A stretch of DNA of 64,000 nt from Mannheimia glucosida (GCF_046267875.1 NZ_CP176502.1:1922001-1986000); one strand, 5' to 3'. Positions 14,249-23,246 are shown, numbered from the stretch's first letter. Program-made: numbers and translations. The notes: a model not told the origin generated them from the sequence alone.

Positions 14249-17248
14249 TTATTCTGTAAACCCTAATTTTCTTGCATAGGCTAACACTGCTTTTTCAAAG
14301 CAAGCCAATGGAGGGCGAACCGTACCTGCACCAATTTGCCCAAAGCCTGCAACTTTGTGGGCGATGCCTGTGTTGATCACAGGCGTAATGCCTTTTTCCA
14401 CGACTAATCTGGCATCAATACCTAAACAAGCCCCTTGGAAATTCCAGTTCGGCACAATGTAATTTGGGTTGCGGTCAATACAAATTTCCATCATATCGTT
14501 ACTGGTACGAAGTGCATCTTCATAGCCTCCTGCACCAACAAATCGGGTAACTGCTGGAGCCGCAATCATCGCCATACCACCTACACCAAGGGTTTCAGTA
14601 ATAGCCGAATCGCCAATATCTGGGCAAGCATCTTCACCGTCATAACCGGTGAAATATAAGCCTTGTGGCGTATTCACTGGCCCAACGAACCATTCATCAC
14701 CCATACCGGCAATACGGATACCAAAATGCACGCCATTGCGACACATGGCTGTCACCACCGTGCCTTCAGTGAGTGTTCTCGCCCCATCCATAACCGCTTT
14801 ACAGGTTGCCATCATAATATTGAGGAAGAATTGATCCGTATCCGCTAAGAATTTAATGACGTCATATTTATCCTGTTCGGCAAGATCGCTCATCGCAGTA
14901 ATACGAGGAGCTACTTCCTTGAAGAAAGACATTGAGGCAGCAATATTGCGTTGGTGGAACTCATCGCCCATCGCAATCGCTTTTGCCACGAGAGGATTTA
15001 CCGCCAAGCCGTTTTCCATTGAACGAATAGCTTTACCGAGCGTAGGGCCTAATACATCACGCATCCACTCTAAGCGTTTTACTACTTCCTCTGAATAAGC
15101 ACCAAAACGCAACACTTTGCCAATACCCTCGTTCATTGTGCAATAGGCAACATTGCCATCGGTTGCATTTTCCACCACCCACACCGGCATATTGGCAGTG
15201 GTAATGCCGCCCATCGGTCCAACTGCATTCACGTGGTGGCACGGCATAAATTTAATTTCACCACTTTCCAATAAAGCACGGGCTGAAGTCTCGTCCGTTG
15301 CCCATTTTTCAAATAATACAGCCCCCACACAAGAGCCTTGCACGGTATTTGGCATATCTTGATATTGAATTGGCGGACCGGCGTGTAAAATCACTTTACC
15401 GTCGTTTAATTCTTTGATGACAGTTTTCGCTAATACGTTATCCCGAATAATGGGAGCAGCCGCAACCACTTTGGCAATCACTTTGCGGTTTGCCTCATCA
15501 ATATCCACCGTCTGAGATTCGTTTAAGAAATTCAAGGCTTTAATTAATTGAATGTTGCCACCTGCCGGTGGTTGCCAGTTAAATTGCACCACTTGGCAGC
15601 CAAATTTTTCCGCCACATCGGCAAAACTTTTCAGCCCGATGTTAATAATTTTCGGTTTTTCCGATAATAATCGTAATAACGATTCAGAGGCAGGAGTATT
15701 TTCACCTTGCACCACAGTTTTAGCTTGGATCGGTTTTACCGGCTCATCAAAATGCAAGCCTAATAAAGCGAGAGATTTTTCCACCGCACTTTTATTGGTT
15801 TCACAAACTTCAACGCCCGCTTCAACCAATTTACGCACTGTTTCATCATAACCTTGATAGTCACTACGAGTGCCACATACCGTCGCGACAAATGCCACCT
15901 CTCGATGTTGAGCTTTAGCTTTTTGTTGGAGTTCTTGAATGGTTGGAATCAATGCCGTTGCCATATCTTCGTGTGAGCCATAGCCTAACACGATGTCAAA
16001 TAAAATCACGCCTGTGGTCGCATCATCGACGGCTTCACGCATCGATTCAATCCGTTTGGCAGGGTCGATCATCGGGTGTGGTTTGCCTTGGGTGTAAACA
16101 TCATCGCCTAAATCCACCACAATATGCCCGTCTTGCTTAAACATAAAGCCATCGGCTTTTGCCCCACTGCCCTCAATATTTAACGCATCTTTGAGCAACA
16201 TTGCCGCCTCACCGGCAAGCGTACCGCCTGAATAATAGGCTTTTAGGGTTTTACCGCAAGCGGTCGAATTTGCCTGATTTTTTGCAAATGTCGGTATCGG
16301 CTCCTTACGCACAAGTGCAACCGCTAAACGAGCTGCTTCATCTAGCGTATAAGCGTGGTAGAAATTCTCTTCGTGGAAAGTCGGTTTTTCGCCAAGGAAC
16401 AACGTAATCACAGGCTTGGTGTAACGGCTTAAGCGAGCAGAAATTTTCTCACGCACCGCTTTTGCCGGAGGTTTTGAGATCACAATCAGCACTTTGACTT
16501 TTTCGTTTTGCTCCATTACCTCAATCGCATCGAGCATCGTAATACCGCCAATCTCTTCATACAGATCACGCCCGCCTGTACCGATAGCATTTTCAACCCC
16601 TTCACCTAAACGGTCGATAATGGTAGTCAGCTCTTGAATCCCCGTGCCTGATGCGCCGATAATCCCGATAGAACCCGGTGTAACACTGTTAGTAAAGGCA
16701 ATCGGCACACCTTGAATAATACCCGTGCCGCAGTCCGGCCCCATGACCACCAAGCCTTTGTTGTGTGCTTTTTGTTTTAATGCTTTTTCATCTTCCACAC
16801 TCACGTTATCGCTGAACATAAAGACATTCAAACCTTCATCTAAGGCTCGATTTGCCTCTAAAGCTGCATAAGCACCCGGAATAGAAATAACGGCAAGATT
16901 AGCATCAGGCAATTTAGCCGTTGCTTTATCCCAAGACTTCACAATTTCAGTGCCACTTTGTACCGCACTTGCTTGGGATTTTTGTTTTAAAAATTCCTCT
17001 ACTTTCTCCATCACGATATGGATTATCTCTTCACGCTCCACATCTGCTACCACCACCATATCATTCGGGGTCGCCTCTTGTAATTCCGGAGTATCTAACC
17101 CACTTTGGGCGAAAATATCTTTATTTGCCGGCGTTGCCATCATTACCGATACTTTGTTTACGCCTTCCAAACCGGAAATGGCATTTGTCAGCAACATTAA
17201 CACCACCGAATCGTGGTAACTACCTTTCTTTACAACGGTTTTTAACAT
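14249..17248 (-). CDS. allFG: Fused AllF-AllG (FdrA-YlbE) oxamate carbamoyltransferase subunits
   Basis: 999 residues. Positions 1 to ~505 correspond to FdrA/AllF: a V-K-K-G-S-Y start, the succinyl-CoA-ligase-like segments V-V-M-G-P-D-C-G-T-G (167-176) and I-G-I-I-G-A-S-G-T-G (194-203). After a low-complexity linker (~505-530), residues ~531-999 correspond to YlbE/AllG (DUF1116): I-N-I-G-L-K-S-F, P-P-A-G-G-N near 560, ending in R-P-P-L-A-C-F-E-K-A. In E. coli these are two proteins that, with AllH, convert oxalurate and phosphate to oxamate and carbamoyl phosphate. GGAAGGA precedes the start. A USS inside the AllF part (about 16250-16275) encodes an A-N-S-T-A-C linker. Confidence 0.9.
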   Translation of the reverse strand: MLKTVVKKGSYHDSVVLMLLTNAISGLEGVNKVSVMMATPANKDIFAQSGLDTPELQEATPNDMVVVADVEREEIIHIVMEKVEEFLKQKSQASAVQSGTEIVKSWDKATAKLPDANLAVISIPGAYAALEANRALDEGLNVFMFSDNVSVEDEKALKQKAHNKGLVVMGPDCGTGIIQGVPIAFTNSVTPGSIGIIGASGTGIQELTTIIDRLGEGVENAIGTGGRDLYEEIGGITMLDAIEVMEQNEKVKVLIVISKPPAKAVREKISARLSRYTKPVITLFLGEKPTFHEENFYHAYTLDEAARLAVALVRKEPIPTFAKNQANSTACGKTLKAYYSGGTLAGEAAMLLKDALNIEGSGAKADGFMFKQDGHIVVDLGDDVYTQGKPHPMIDPAKRIESMREAVDDATTGVILFDIVLGYGSHEDMATALIPTIQELQQKAKAQHREVAFVATVCGTRSDYQGYDETVRKLVEAGVEVCETNKSAVEKSLALLGLHFDEPVKPIQAKTVVQGENTPASESLLRLLSEKPKIINIGLKSFADVAEKFGCQVVQFNWQPPAGGNIQLIKALNFLNESQTVDIDEANRKVIAKVVAAAPIIRDNVLAKTVIKELNDGKVILHAGPPIQYQDMPNTVQGSCVGAVLFEKWATDETSARALLESGEIKFMPCHHVNAVGPMGGITTANMPVWVVENATDGNVAYCTMNEGIGKVLRFGAYSEEVVKRLEWMRDVLGPTLGKAIRSMENGLAVNPLVAKAIAMGDEFHQRNIAASMSFFKEVAPRITAMSDLAEQDKYDVIKFLADTDQFFLNIMMATCKAVMDGARTLTEGTVVTAMCRNGVHFGIRIAGMGDEWFVGPVNTPQGLYFTGYDGEDACPDIGDSAITETLGVGGMAMIAAPAVTRFVGAGGYEDALRTSNDMMEICIDRNPNYIVPNWNFQGACLGIDARLVVEKGITPVINTGIAHKVAGFGQIGAGTVRPPLACFEKAVLAYARKLGFTE

Positions 17249-17270
17249 CTTTTATCCTTCCTGTCAGCCA

Positions 17271-17371
17271 CCCCATACGCGCCGTATGGGGTTCTATTAT
17301 CTTAGCCGCTCTGCGGCTCTAGAAGTCCCAGAGGGACTTGGATTATTTAGCCTAGCACGGCTCGTGCTAGG
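17271..17371 (-). repeat. Four-hairpin repeat, copy 2
   Basis: Same order as copy 1 on the plus strand: CCCCATACG/CGTATGGGG (17271-17291), AGCCGC/GCGGCT (about 17304-17318), AAGTCCC/GGGACTT (17323-17339), CCTAGCACG/CGTGCTAGG (17351-17371). It lies between allD and allFG. Stem positions differ from copy 1 in paired fashion (for example the A-T pair in GAGCCAC is G-C in AGCCGC). Confidence 0.9.
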
Positions 17372-17379
17372 TCATCAAA

Positions 17380-18432
17380 TCAATCCGCAAAACGGTTTTT
17401 ATGATCGTAGCGGTCAAAATGAATATCATCGCTGATTAAATATTCATAGACTTTATCTACAATTTCAATACCACCATTTGCGTAATACTTATCACGACGC
17501 ATTTCGGCACGTTGCCCCGGATAATAGACTTTATCATTGCCCGGTGCCGGTGGCATTTCGTTAAGCTCATTGATAGATTGTGCCATATTCTCACGGAATT
17601 GTTCTGCACCACAGAAACGAGCCGGATCAATCACAATGTGCATTTGTCCTAAACGGCGACCTTCGGATAAATCGTGATACATTGAAGAAACGTGTTTACC
17701 AAACGGCACACCTAATAAAATACCCGAGAAAATATCCACCATCATCATTAACCCGTAGCCTTTTGCGCCTGAGATCGGCACTAAAGCGTTCACTTTGTTA
17801 GGATCTGTCACCGGGTTGCCATCAACATCTACTGCCCAATCCGGTGGGATAGATTCTCCACGAGAACGCTTATCTAAAATTTTCCCCCAAGCCTGCACGG
17901 TGGTTGCCATATCAAACACCACATTTCTGCCTTCATCAGCCGGTGCGGCAAAAGAAATCGGGTTTGTGCCGTAGTAAGGCTCTGAACCACCATAAGGCAC
18001 TGCCATTGGGTCTGATTGACAGAATGAAATAGAGAGTAATCCTTCTTTCGCAGCCATTTCAGTATAGTAGCCAATCGCACCGCTATGGGAAATATTACGG
18101 ATACCCACAATCGCAATGCCCGATTTTTTTGCCATTTCAATCGCTTTTTCCATTGCAAAGGTAGCTGCTACATAGCCACAGCCATTATCCCCTTCAAAAA
18201 TCGCCGACGCCGGGCCGGTTTCTTTCCATTCAAATTTTGGATCGTGGGTAATACCACCTTTAAAGATACGCTCACAGTAATATTCCATTCGTACTGCACC
18301 GTGAGAGTGATAACCTCGTTCGTCTGACCAAGTTAGGATTTCAGCGGTAATATCTGCGTGCTGATCATTTAAACCGGCTTTCATTAACTTCGCTTTCATT
18401 AAGCCTTTTAATTCTTCTCTAGATAATTTCAT
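17380..18432 (-). CDS. allD: Ureidoglycolate dehydrogenase
   Basis: 350 residues from the ATG at 18432, which has GAGGA seven bases upstream; E. coli AllD is about the same length. Long stretches match AllD: H-S-H-G-A-V-R near 45, N-I-S-H-S-G-A-I near 115, C-Q-S-D-P-M near 140, Y-Y-G-T-N-P near 155, and G-A-K-G-Y-G-L-M-M-M near 227. It is an NAD-dependent enzyme of the MDH2/LDH2 (malate/L-lactate dehydrogenase-like) family that oxidises (S)-ureidoglycolate to oxalurate. The gene is 21 bases after allE, so the two are coupled. High confidence. Confidence 0.93.
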   Translation of the reverse strand: MKLSREELKGLMKAKLMKAGLNDQHADITAEILTWSDERGYHSHGAVRMEYYCERIFKGGITHDPKFEWKETGPASAIFEGDNGCGYVAATFAMEKAIEMAKKSGIAIVGIRNISHSGAIGYYTEMAAKEGLLSISFCQSDPMAVPYGGSEPYYGTNPISFAAPADEGRNVVFDMATTVQAWGKILDKRSRGESIPPDWAVDVDGNPVTDPNKVNALVPISGAKGYGLMMMVDIFSGILLGVPFGKHVSSMYHDLSEGRRLGQMHIVIDPARFCGAEQFRENMAQSINELNEMPPAPGNDKVYYPGQRAEMRRDKYYANGGIEIVDKVYEYLISDDIHFDRYDHKNRFAD

Positions 18433-18453
18433 AGTCAATTCCTCAAGGTTAAA

Positions 18454-19239
18454 TTACAGTTCTACATCACGGTTGCACTCTTTTGAGTAAATATAGACGA
18501 AATCTTCGTCCCCCACCGCATAACAGGCTTGCGGACAATAGGAATCCATAAAGACATAGTCATCTTTTTTCACCGGAATCCATTCATCGTCTAAACGGTA
18601 CATTCCTTTGCCTGAAAGGAATAACATTCCGTGTTCTTGGAAATGAGTTTCGATATAACCGTGCGATGCCCCCGGCTTGAATAATAAAATGTGCATATTC
18701 ATATCAAAGCCAAAATCGGTAGCAGATGGCAATAAGTCCTTAATCAGGCAGGTTTTCATTCCTTCATATTCGGTGTATTCGATTTGGTTCACATTGCCAA
18801 CATAGGTTTTGGCTTGATGCCCCTCTAACAGCGTATAACGGCGGCGGTGAATATAAATTTTGGTAGGATTTTCTGATGGATTGATAAAACTCAATACTTG
18901 GTCGGCAGGCGAGAAAACATAGCCTCCGGTTTCAAGGATGGCTTGGGTGTCGCTATTTTTTACCGATAATTGACCGCTTACACAGTACACAAACACCTCT
19001 ATCCCGTTTCCGCCTAGCTGAGTGCAGCCGCCGTTTGGGTGAACCGTGGCAATGTAATCGGCAAAAGAGGCTCCTAATGCGGGGGAAGATAAAATACTAA
19101 TATCGCAATGATGATAGTTTGGAATACTGTTTTTTACCAAACCATCAGTTTCCAAAATCACAAAGTTATTCTTGCGAATGACTGAACGTGTTTCAAGCAA
19201 CCCTTGGCGATAACCTGTTTGACCATTCAAATATCCCAT
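18454..19239 (-). CDS. allE: (S)-ureidoglycine aminohydrolase
   Basis: 261 residues from the ATG at 19239, which has AAAGGAG upstream and gives the M-G-Y-L-N start seen in E. coli AllE; a longer in-frame form to 19305 would overlap the divergent promoter. It is a bicupin; the C-terminal cupin has the metal motif H-G-Y-I-E-T-H-F-Q-E-H-G. It hydrolyses (S)-ureidoglycine to (S)-ureidoglycolate and ammonia. First gene of the leftward ureide operon. Confidence 0.92.
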   Translation of the reverse strand: MGYLNGQTGYRQGLLETRSVIRKNNFVILETDGLVKNSIPNYHHCDISILSSPALGASFADYIATVHPNGGCTQLGGNGIEVFVYCVSGQLSVKNSDTQAILETGGYVFSPADQVLSFINPSENPTKIYIHRRRYTLLEGHQAKTYVGNVNQIEYTEYEGMKTCLIKDLLPSATDFGFDMNMHILLFKPGASHGYIETHFQEHGMLFLSGKGMYRLDDEWIPVKKDDYVFMDSYCPQACYAVGDEDFVYIYSKECNRDVEL

Positions 19240-19284
19240 AGCATTCTCCTTTACTTTAAGTGAATTTGATAACGTAACTTTATC

Positions 19285-19305
19285 TTGTACTATAATGCGG
19301 TACAA
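19285..19305. promoter_or_regulatory. Operator-like palindrome over a -10 element between allE and the hydrolase gene
   Basis: TTGTAC and GTACAA arms are nine bases apart and bracket TATAAT (19291-19296) read on the plus strand; a possible -35, TTGATA, is at 19266-19271 (spacing 19, long). The position in the divergent region suggests a site that controls the hydrolase gene and perhaps the ureide operon. No regulator gene of the AllR, AllS or PucR type is in the window. Confidence 0.55.
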
Positions 19306-19322
19306 AACTGTTGAGGATCATT

Positions 19323-20195
19323 ATGCTAAAAACGACACAAATCTCCCTAAATTCGATTGAAATTCAACACAGCCTGTTGCCTATTCAAGCAACGCTTTAC
19401 CAAGATGATGAAATTACACCGAAAGCAACGCTAATTTACCTACACGGTGGGGGCTTACTTTACGGCTCTAAAGCGGACTTGCCCAACTTTCATCTTGACC
19501 AATTTACCCAAGCCGGTTTGCAAATTTTTGCGATAAATTACCCGCTTGCACCTTATGCTCAAATTGAGGAAATTCTGCGTTCTGTACTTTCCTCAATAAA
19601 AGCATTACAAAACCAACCGCACTTTTCTGCAATGCCCTATTTTTTATTCGGGCGTTCTGCCGGCGCTTATTTGGCATTACTCGCTGCAAGCAAACTCAGC
19701 CAACAAACCGATATTCCTCAGCCCAAAGGGATCATTTCATATTATGGCTACGGTTTTCTCACCGATGGTTGGTTTGATAGCCCAAGCGAGTATTATTTAA
19801 AATTGCCATTAGTCAGTGAAAGCACCTTTCAATCACTAATCACAATGCCGTTAGTAGAGGCAGAATTAAACACCCATTTCAGTGCCTATATTTATGCCCG
19901 CCAAAGCGGTAAGTGGAAATCATTGATTTATCAAGGCAGAGATAAATTTTTCTATCTTGATTACAGCTTACGCCTAGCAGAATTTAAGTCCCCTGTTTTT
20001 GCTGCACACGCCACCGGTGATCCTGATGTCCCTTTTAGCGAGTTTCTGGCACTTTGTGAAAAATGTAATCCGACTCGTTTTGTGATTTCTGCCGATTTAC
20101 ACGATTTTGATCGTGATACTGAATCGAAACATACACAGGAACTCATTCAGGCAACCATTCAATTTATCCAAAATACCCAGCACGAGCCGTGCTAG
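19323..20195 (+). CDS. Alpha/beta-hydrolase of unknown substrate, divergent from the ureide operon
   Basis: 290 residues from the ATG at 19323 (GAGGA upstream; a TTG four codons earlier is less likely). Hydrolase features: oxyanion-hole HGGG at 41-44, nucleophile Ser112 in G-R-S-A-G, likely acid in H-A-T-G-D-P-D, and a terminal His in D-L-H-D-F. No signal peptide, so cytoplasmic. Linked to the ureide genes by the shared divergent region, but I cannot name its reaction; an esterase or amidase on a ureide side product is possible. The last codons and the stop (TAG at 20193-20195) lie in the four-hairpin repeat. Confidence 0.75.
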   Translation: MLKTTQISLNSIEIQHSLLPIQATLYQDDEITPKATLIYLHGGGLLYGSKADLPNFHLDQFTQAGLQIFAINYPLAPYAQIEEILRSVLSSIKALQNQPHFSAMPYFLFGRSAGAYLALLAASKLSQQTDIPQPKGIISYYGYGFLTDGWFDSPSEYYLKLPLVSESTFQSLITMPLVEAELNTHFSAYIYARQSGKWKSLIYQGRDKFFYLDYSLRLAEFKSPVFAAHATGDPDVPFSEFLALCEKCNPTRFVISADLHDFDRDTESKHTQELIQATIQFIQNTQHEPC

Positions 20196-20280
20196 GTTAA
20201 ATAACCCAAGTCCCTCCGGGACTTTTATAGAGCCACAACGTGGCTCAGATTATCTAACCCCATACGGCTCGTATGGGGTT
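20176..20280 (+). repeat. Four-hairpin repeat, copy 3 (inverted relative to copies 1 and 2 on the map)
   Basis: Order on the plus strand: AGCACG/CGTGCT (about 20176-20196), AAGTCCC/GGGACTT (20208-20224), GAGCCAC/GTGGCTC (20230-20246), AACCCCATACG/CGTATGGGGTT (20256-20280). Relative to the gene that precedes it in the direction of transcription, the orientation is the same as for copies 1 and 2. It overlaps the stop codon of the hydrolase gene. Confidence 0.9.
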
Positions 20281-20288
20281 ATTACCCA

Positions 20289-21617
20289 TTATTTCTCTAA
20301 AATCGTTCCCTTTCTGAAACGGGCGCTTGATGCCATATATTTCATACCGAAGTAATAAACTAAGGCAGTTGGAATAGTTGCGGTTAAGAATGAAATATCT
20401 GCATTGAATAAGCCAATCACTGCTCCCACAGAAATTGCCAAAATCGCTGCCCAGTTCACACCTTTACGGCTACCGTTTTCATCATAGAGTTCGGCAATGT
20501 CAATTTTGCGTTTATGGAGAATATAGTAATCAACCAATAGCACAGAGAAAATCGGGCCGAAGAATACAGTGTAAGTTAAAACGAAAATATCCACTCCTTT
20601 TGATGACGCATCGGAGGTAATTAACCAAGGGCAAGTTGCAATCGCTAATAAACCGATAAGCACCACTGAGGTTTTATGTTTAATTTTAAAGGCATCCATT
20701 AACGCATAGGCAGGTGGCACAACATTACTTGCTAGGTTGGTGGTCATTTGAGCAAATAAAATAAAGACTAAGGTAATAATCACTAAGAATTTATTATCTG
20801 CCGCTTGAGCAAACGCATTGATTGGGTTAGCAATACCGGTTGCAGAGGAAATCATTAAACCAATTACGCCCATAAATACGGTAGTTGGCACCATTGCTAA
20901 GAAATACACCACACCACGTTTTGCCGTTGAATACCCCGGTTTTAGTTCACGCACATAGTCACCTACATTCAGCATAACCAATACATTCACGCCAAAGAAA
21001 GCCACAATAGCACTGACAAAAGGTAAGCCCCAAGTGCCTTCTTTATTAATCAAATTCTCTTCAATACGTCCACCGAATTTAGTCATACAGATATAGAACA
21101 TATAGGTAAGCGAGGCGATAATTACAACCGCACCAATATTTTCTAACCATTTCAAGCCGTGGAAACCGGTGGTAGAAATCCAAATTTGTAAGGCTTGGAA
21201 TAAGAGGAAATAAAGCACTAGATTATCATAACCAAATAATAAAATTGAAATTTGGTTAATTGCCGAACCGCCTAACCAGCTTTGTACGCCATACCACACG
21301 ATGGCAGGCACACCCCGCAACATTGCAGGTAAAATCCCACCTTTAGTCCCAAATGCACTTTTTAATTGAACCGCATAAGGAACACCACTTTTATAGCTCA
21401 TTTGGTCATTTAAACATAAACAGACAATCAGCAATAACGAGCCAATTAACATTGCCACAAAAGCTTGGGTTAAATTTAACCCTTTCTCTAATTGCCCGGA
21501 GCCGAGTGCGAATGTACCGATAGATACACAGCCGCCAAGCCATAAGAAAAGGTAAGACAGTAAATCCATAATCCGTTTATTTTCCGGAATCGGTTGTAAG
21601 TTGGTTTTTTCAGACAT
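20289..21617 (-). CDS. NCS1-family ureide/nucleobase permease (candidate 2)
   Basis: 442 residues, about 12 membrane segments. It shares the N-terminal I-M-D-x-x-S-Y pattern, G-G-C-V-S-I-G-T-F and the I-L-R-G-V-P-A-I-V-W block with the permease at 7163-8521, so the two are paralogues. CAGGAGAG precedes the start. It lies 98 bases after the second allantoinase gene and probably shares its transcript. Substrate not determined by sequence. Confidence 0.8.
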   Translation of the reverse strand: MSEKTNLQPIPENKRIMDLLSYLFLWLGGCVSIGTFALGSGQLEKGLNLTQAFVAMLIGSLLLIVCLCLNDQMSYKSGVPYAVQLKSAFGTKGGILPAMLRGVPAIVWYGVQSWLGGSAINQISILLFGYDNLVLYFLLFQALQIWISTTGFHGLKWLENIGAVVIIASLTYMFYICMTKFGGRIEENLINKEGTWGLPFVSAIVAFFGVNVLVMLNVGDYVRELKPGYSTAKRGVVYFLAMVPTTVFMGVIGLMISSATGIANPINAFAQAADNKFLVIITLVFILFAQMTTNLASNVVPPAYALMDAFKIKHKTSVVLIGLLAIATCPWLITSDASSKGVDIFVLTYTVFFGPIFSVLLVDYYILHKRKIDIAELYDENGSRKGVNWAAILAISVGAVIGLFNADISFLTATIPTALVYYFGMKYMASSARFRKGTILEK

Positions 21618-21667
21618 GTTGTCTCTCCTGTAATCGCATTTTTAATGTATTATTTTTATATAATAAA

Positions 21668-21711
21668 AAGTGCGGTCATTTCCCAAAAGTTTTGAAAAAT
21701 CAACCGCACTT
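21668..21711. terminator. Inverted pair of Haemophilus-type uptake sequences
   Basis: AAGTGCGGT (21668-21676) and ACCGCACTT (21703-21711) form a 9-bp stem with a long loop between the second allantoinase and permease genes. The 9-mers are the Haemophilus influenzae form of the USS, unlike the ACAAGCGGT form used in most of this window. Weak as a terminator. Confidence 0.65.
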
Positions 21712-21715
21712 CGCA

Positions 21716-23122
21716 TTAGCTTTTCACCGGGCGAATAAATTCGCCATAACCCATAGCATCTTGTTTATACATACCGTTTTCCGCCACTAAACGACCACGA
21801 ATAAAGGTATGGGTTGCTGCACCTTTGCCTTCTAAACCATCAAAACAAGTAACATGTCCTTTGGTAAACAGTTTCTCTTGTTCTACTTTCCACGGTTTTT
21901 CCGGATCTACAATCACAATATCCGCATCAAACCCAAGTTCAAACGCCCCTTTACGCCCATATAAACCAAACAATTTTGCCGGATTGACGCCCATCACTTT
22001 CGCAATCAGGCTCGGGCTTAGTTTACGTTGATGAACCACCATATCGAACATCATCGGCAAAAAGAACTGGATACCATTTAAGCCTCCCCAAGCCTCCCAA
22101 ATATCGTGAGTGTCATTATTTTTCTCTTCATCGGCAGCCGGAGAATGATCACTTCCCACACAAGACAATGTGCCATCAATCACATAATCCCAAAGTTTTT
22201 CCATATCCTCTTTTTTACGCAAAGGAGGAGTACATTTTGCCGGTCCGCCTTTTTCAAAGACGAAATCTTCGGTAAATCCTAAATAGTGGGGGCAAGTCTC
22301 GCCTGAAACAGGTAAACCTTCATAAACTGCATCTTTAACCAGTTGAGCGACCATTGGGTGTGTAACATGGCAAATATGCACCCTGCCGCCGGTGGCCCGA
22401 GACATATCAATAATATTTTTAGTCGCTACATATTCCACCCAAACATCGTGAGCATCTAAAAACTCACGAATTTTTTCTTGATTTGTTAAACCTGTTTTCG
22501 CTTTTGCCTCTTTCACTCGCTCTTTAACTTGCCCAAACTCTTCACAATGGAATCCGGACAACGCATTAAAAGGTTTTAAGATTTCCAAGGCTTTACGCAC
22601 ATTGCCTAAGTTTACGGTTGGGAATAAATCCCCGTTCGGGCAAGTGAAACCTTTAAAGGCAGCAACGCCACAGGCCTCTAGTTCAACAAGATCGGCAGAA
22701 TTGCTTTTTATGGAATTTGGAGTGTCGTCATAATCACCGACAATCCCACCCCAAAGGGCGAAGTCGATAAAGGAATGTTTACTTACGTTGGCGTGTTTTA
22801 ATTTAAAGACATCTTTATTGATGAGAGAAGGATCATTATTGAGAGGCATATCAATGAGCGTGGTACAACCGGCAGCTACCGCGGCACGGGATCCGGTTTC
22901 AAAATCCTCACGATAATCAAAGCCCGGTTCATTTAAATGGGCGTGGCAGTCAATTATCCCCGGATAAACCAAATTGCCTTTTGCATCGACAATTTCTTTC
23001 GCATCAACCTCAATATCAGGGGCAAGAAAACCGGCAAATTTCCCGTCTTTTACCGCAATAGTGGCAGGATAAATTCTATCCGGCGTGACTAATTGTCCGT
23101 TTTTAACGATTAAATCATACAT
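21716..23122 (-). CDS. Allantoinase/dihydropyrimidinase-type cyclic amidohydrolase (copy 2)
   Basis: 468 residues. Complete metal site: H-A-H at 60-62, carboxylated lysine Lys157 (A-A-F-K-G-F), His192 (F-H-C-E-E-F), H-I-C-H at 249-252 and Asp325 (G-S-D-H-S-P). It resembles the allantoinase at 8524-9903 over its whole length but is clearly diverged, so it may act on allantoin of other stereochemistry, on hydantoin or on another cyclic ureide. GAAGGTTC precedes the start. Paired with its own permease downstream, and divergent from allH. Confidence 0.75.
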   Translation of the reverse strand: MYDLIVKNGQLVTPDRIYPATIAVKDGKFAGFLAPDIEVDAKEIVDAKGNLVYPGIIDCHAHLNEPGFDYREDFETGSRAAVAAGCTTLIDMPLNNDPSLINKDVFKLKHANVSKHSFIDFALWGGIVGDYDDTPNSIKSNSADLVELEACGVAAFKGFTCPNGDLFPTVNLGNVRKALEILKPFNALSGFHCEEFGQVKERVKEAKAKTGLTNQEKIREFLDAHDVWVEYVATKNIIDMSRATGGRVHICHVTHPMVAQLVKDAVYEGLPVSGETCPHYLGFTEDFVFEKGGPAKCTPPLRKKEDMEKLWDYVIDGTLSCVGSDHSPAADEEKNNDTHDIWEAWGGLNGIQFFLPMMFDMVVHQRKLSPSLIAKVMGVNPAKLFGLYGRKGAFELGFDADIVIVDPEKPWKVEQEKLFTKGHVTCFDGLEGKGAATHTFIRGRLVAENGMYKQDAMGYGEFIRPVKS

Positions 23123-23175
23123 AATGAACCTTCTTTTTATTGACTTTTAATGGTTTGAAAGGAAAATAAAAAATA

Positions 23176-23190
23176 TGAAATCGTATTTCA
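23176..23190. promoter_or_regulatory. Palindrome in the allantoinase-2 / allH divergent region
   Basis: TGAAAT and ATTTCA arms with a three-base centre lie about midway between the two divergent start codons. A regulator site is plausible; no other copy was seen near the ureide genes. Confidence 0.4.
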
Positions 23191-23246
23191 ACTTTGCAAG
23201 TATACTAATCAATAAAGTTACTACAAATCAATAGGTATTTTACAGA

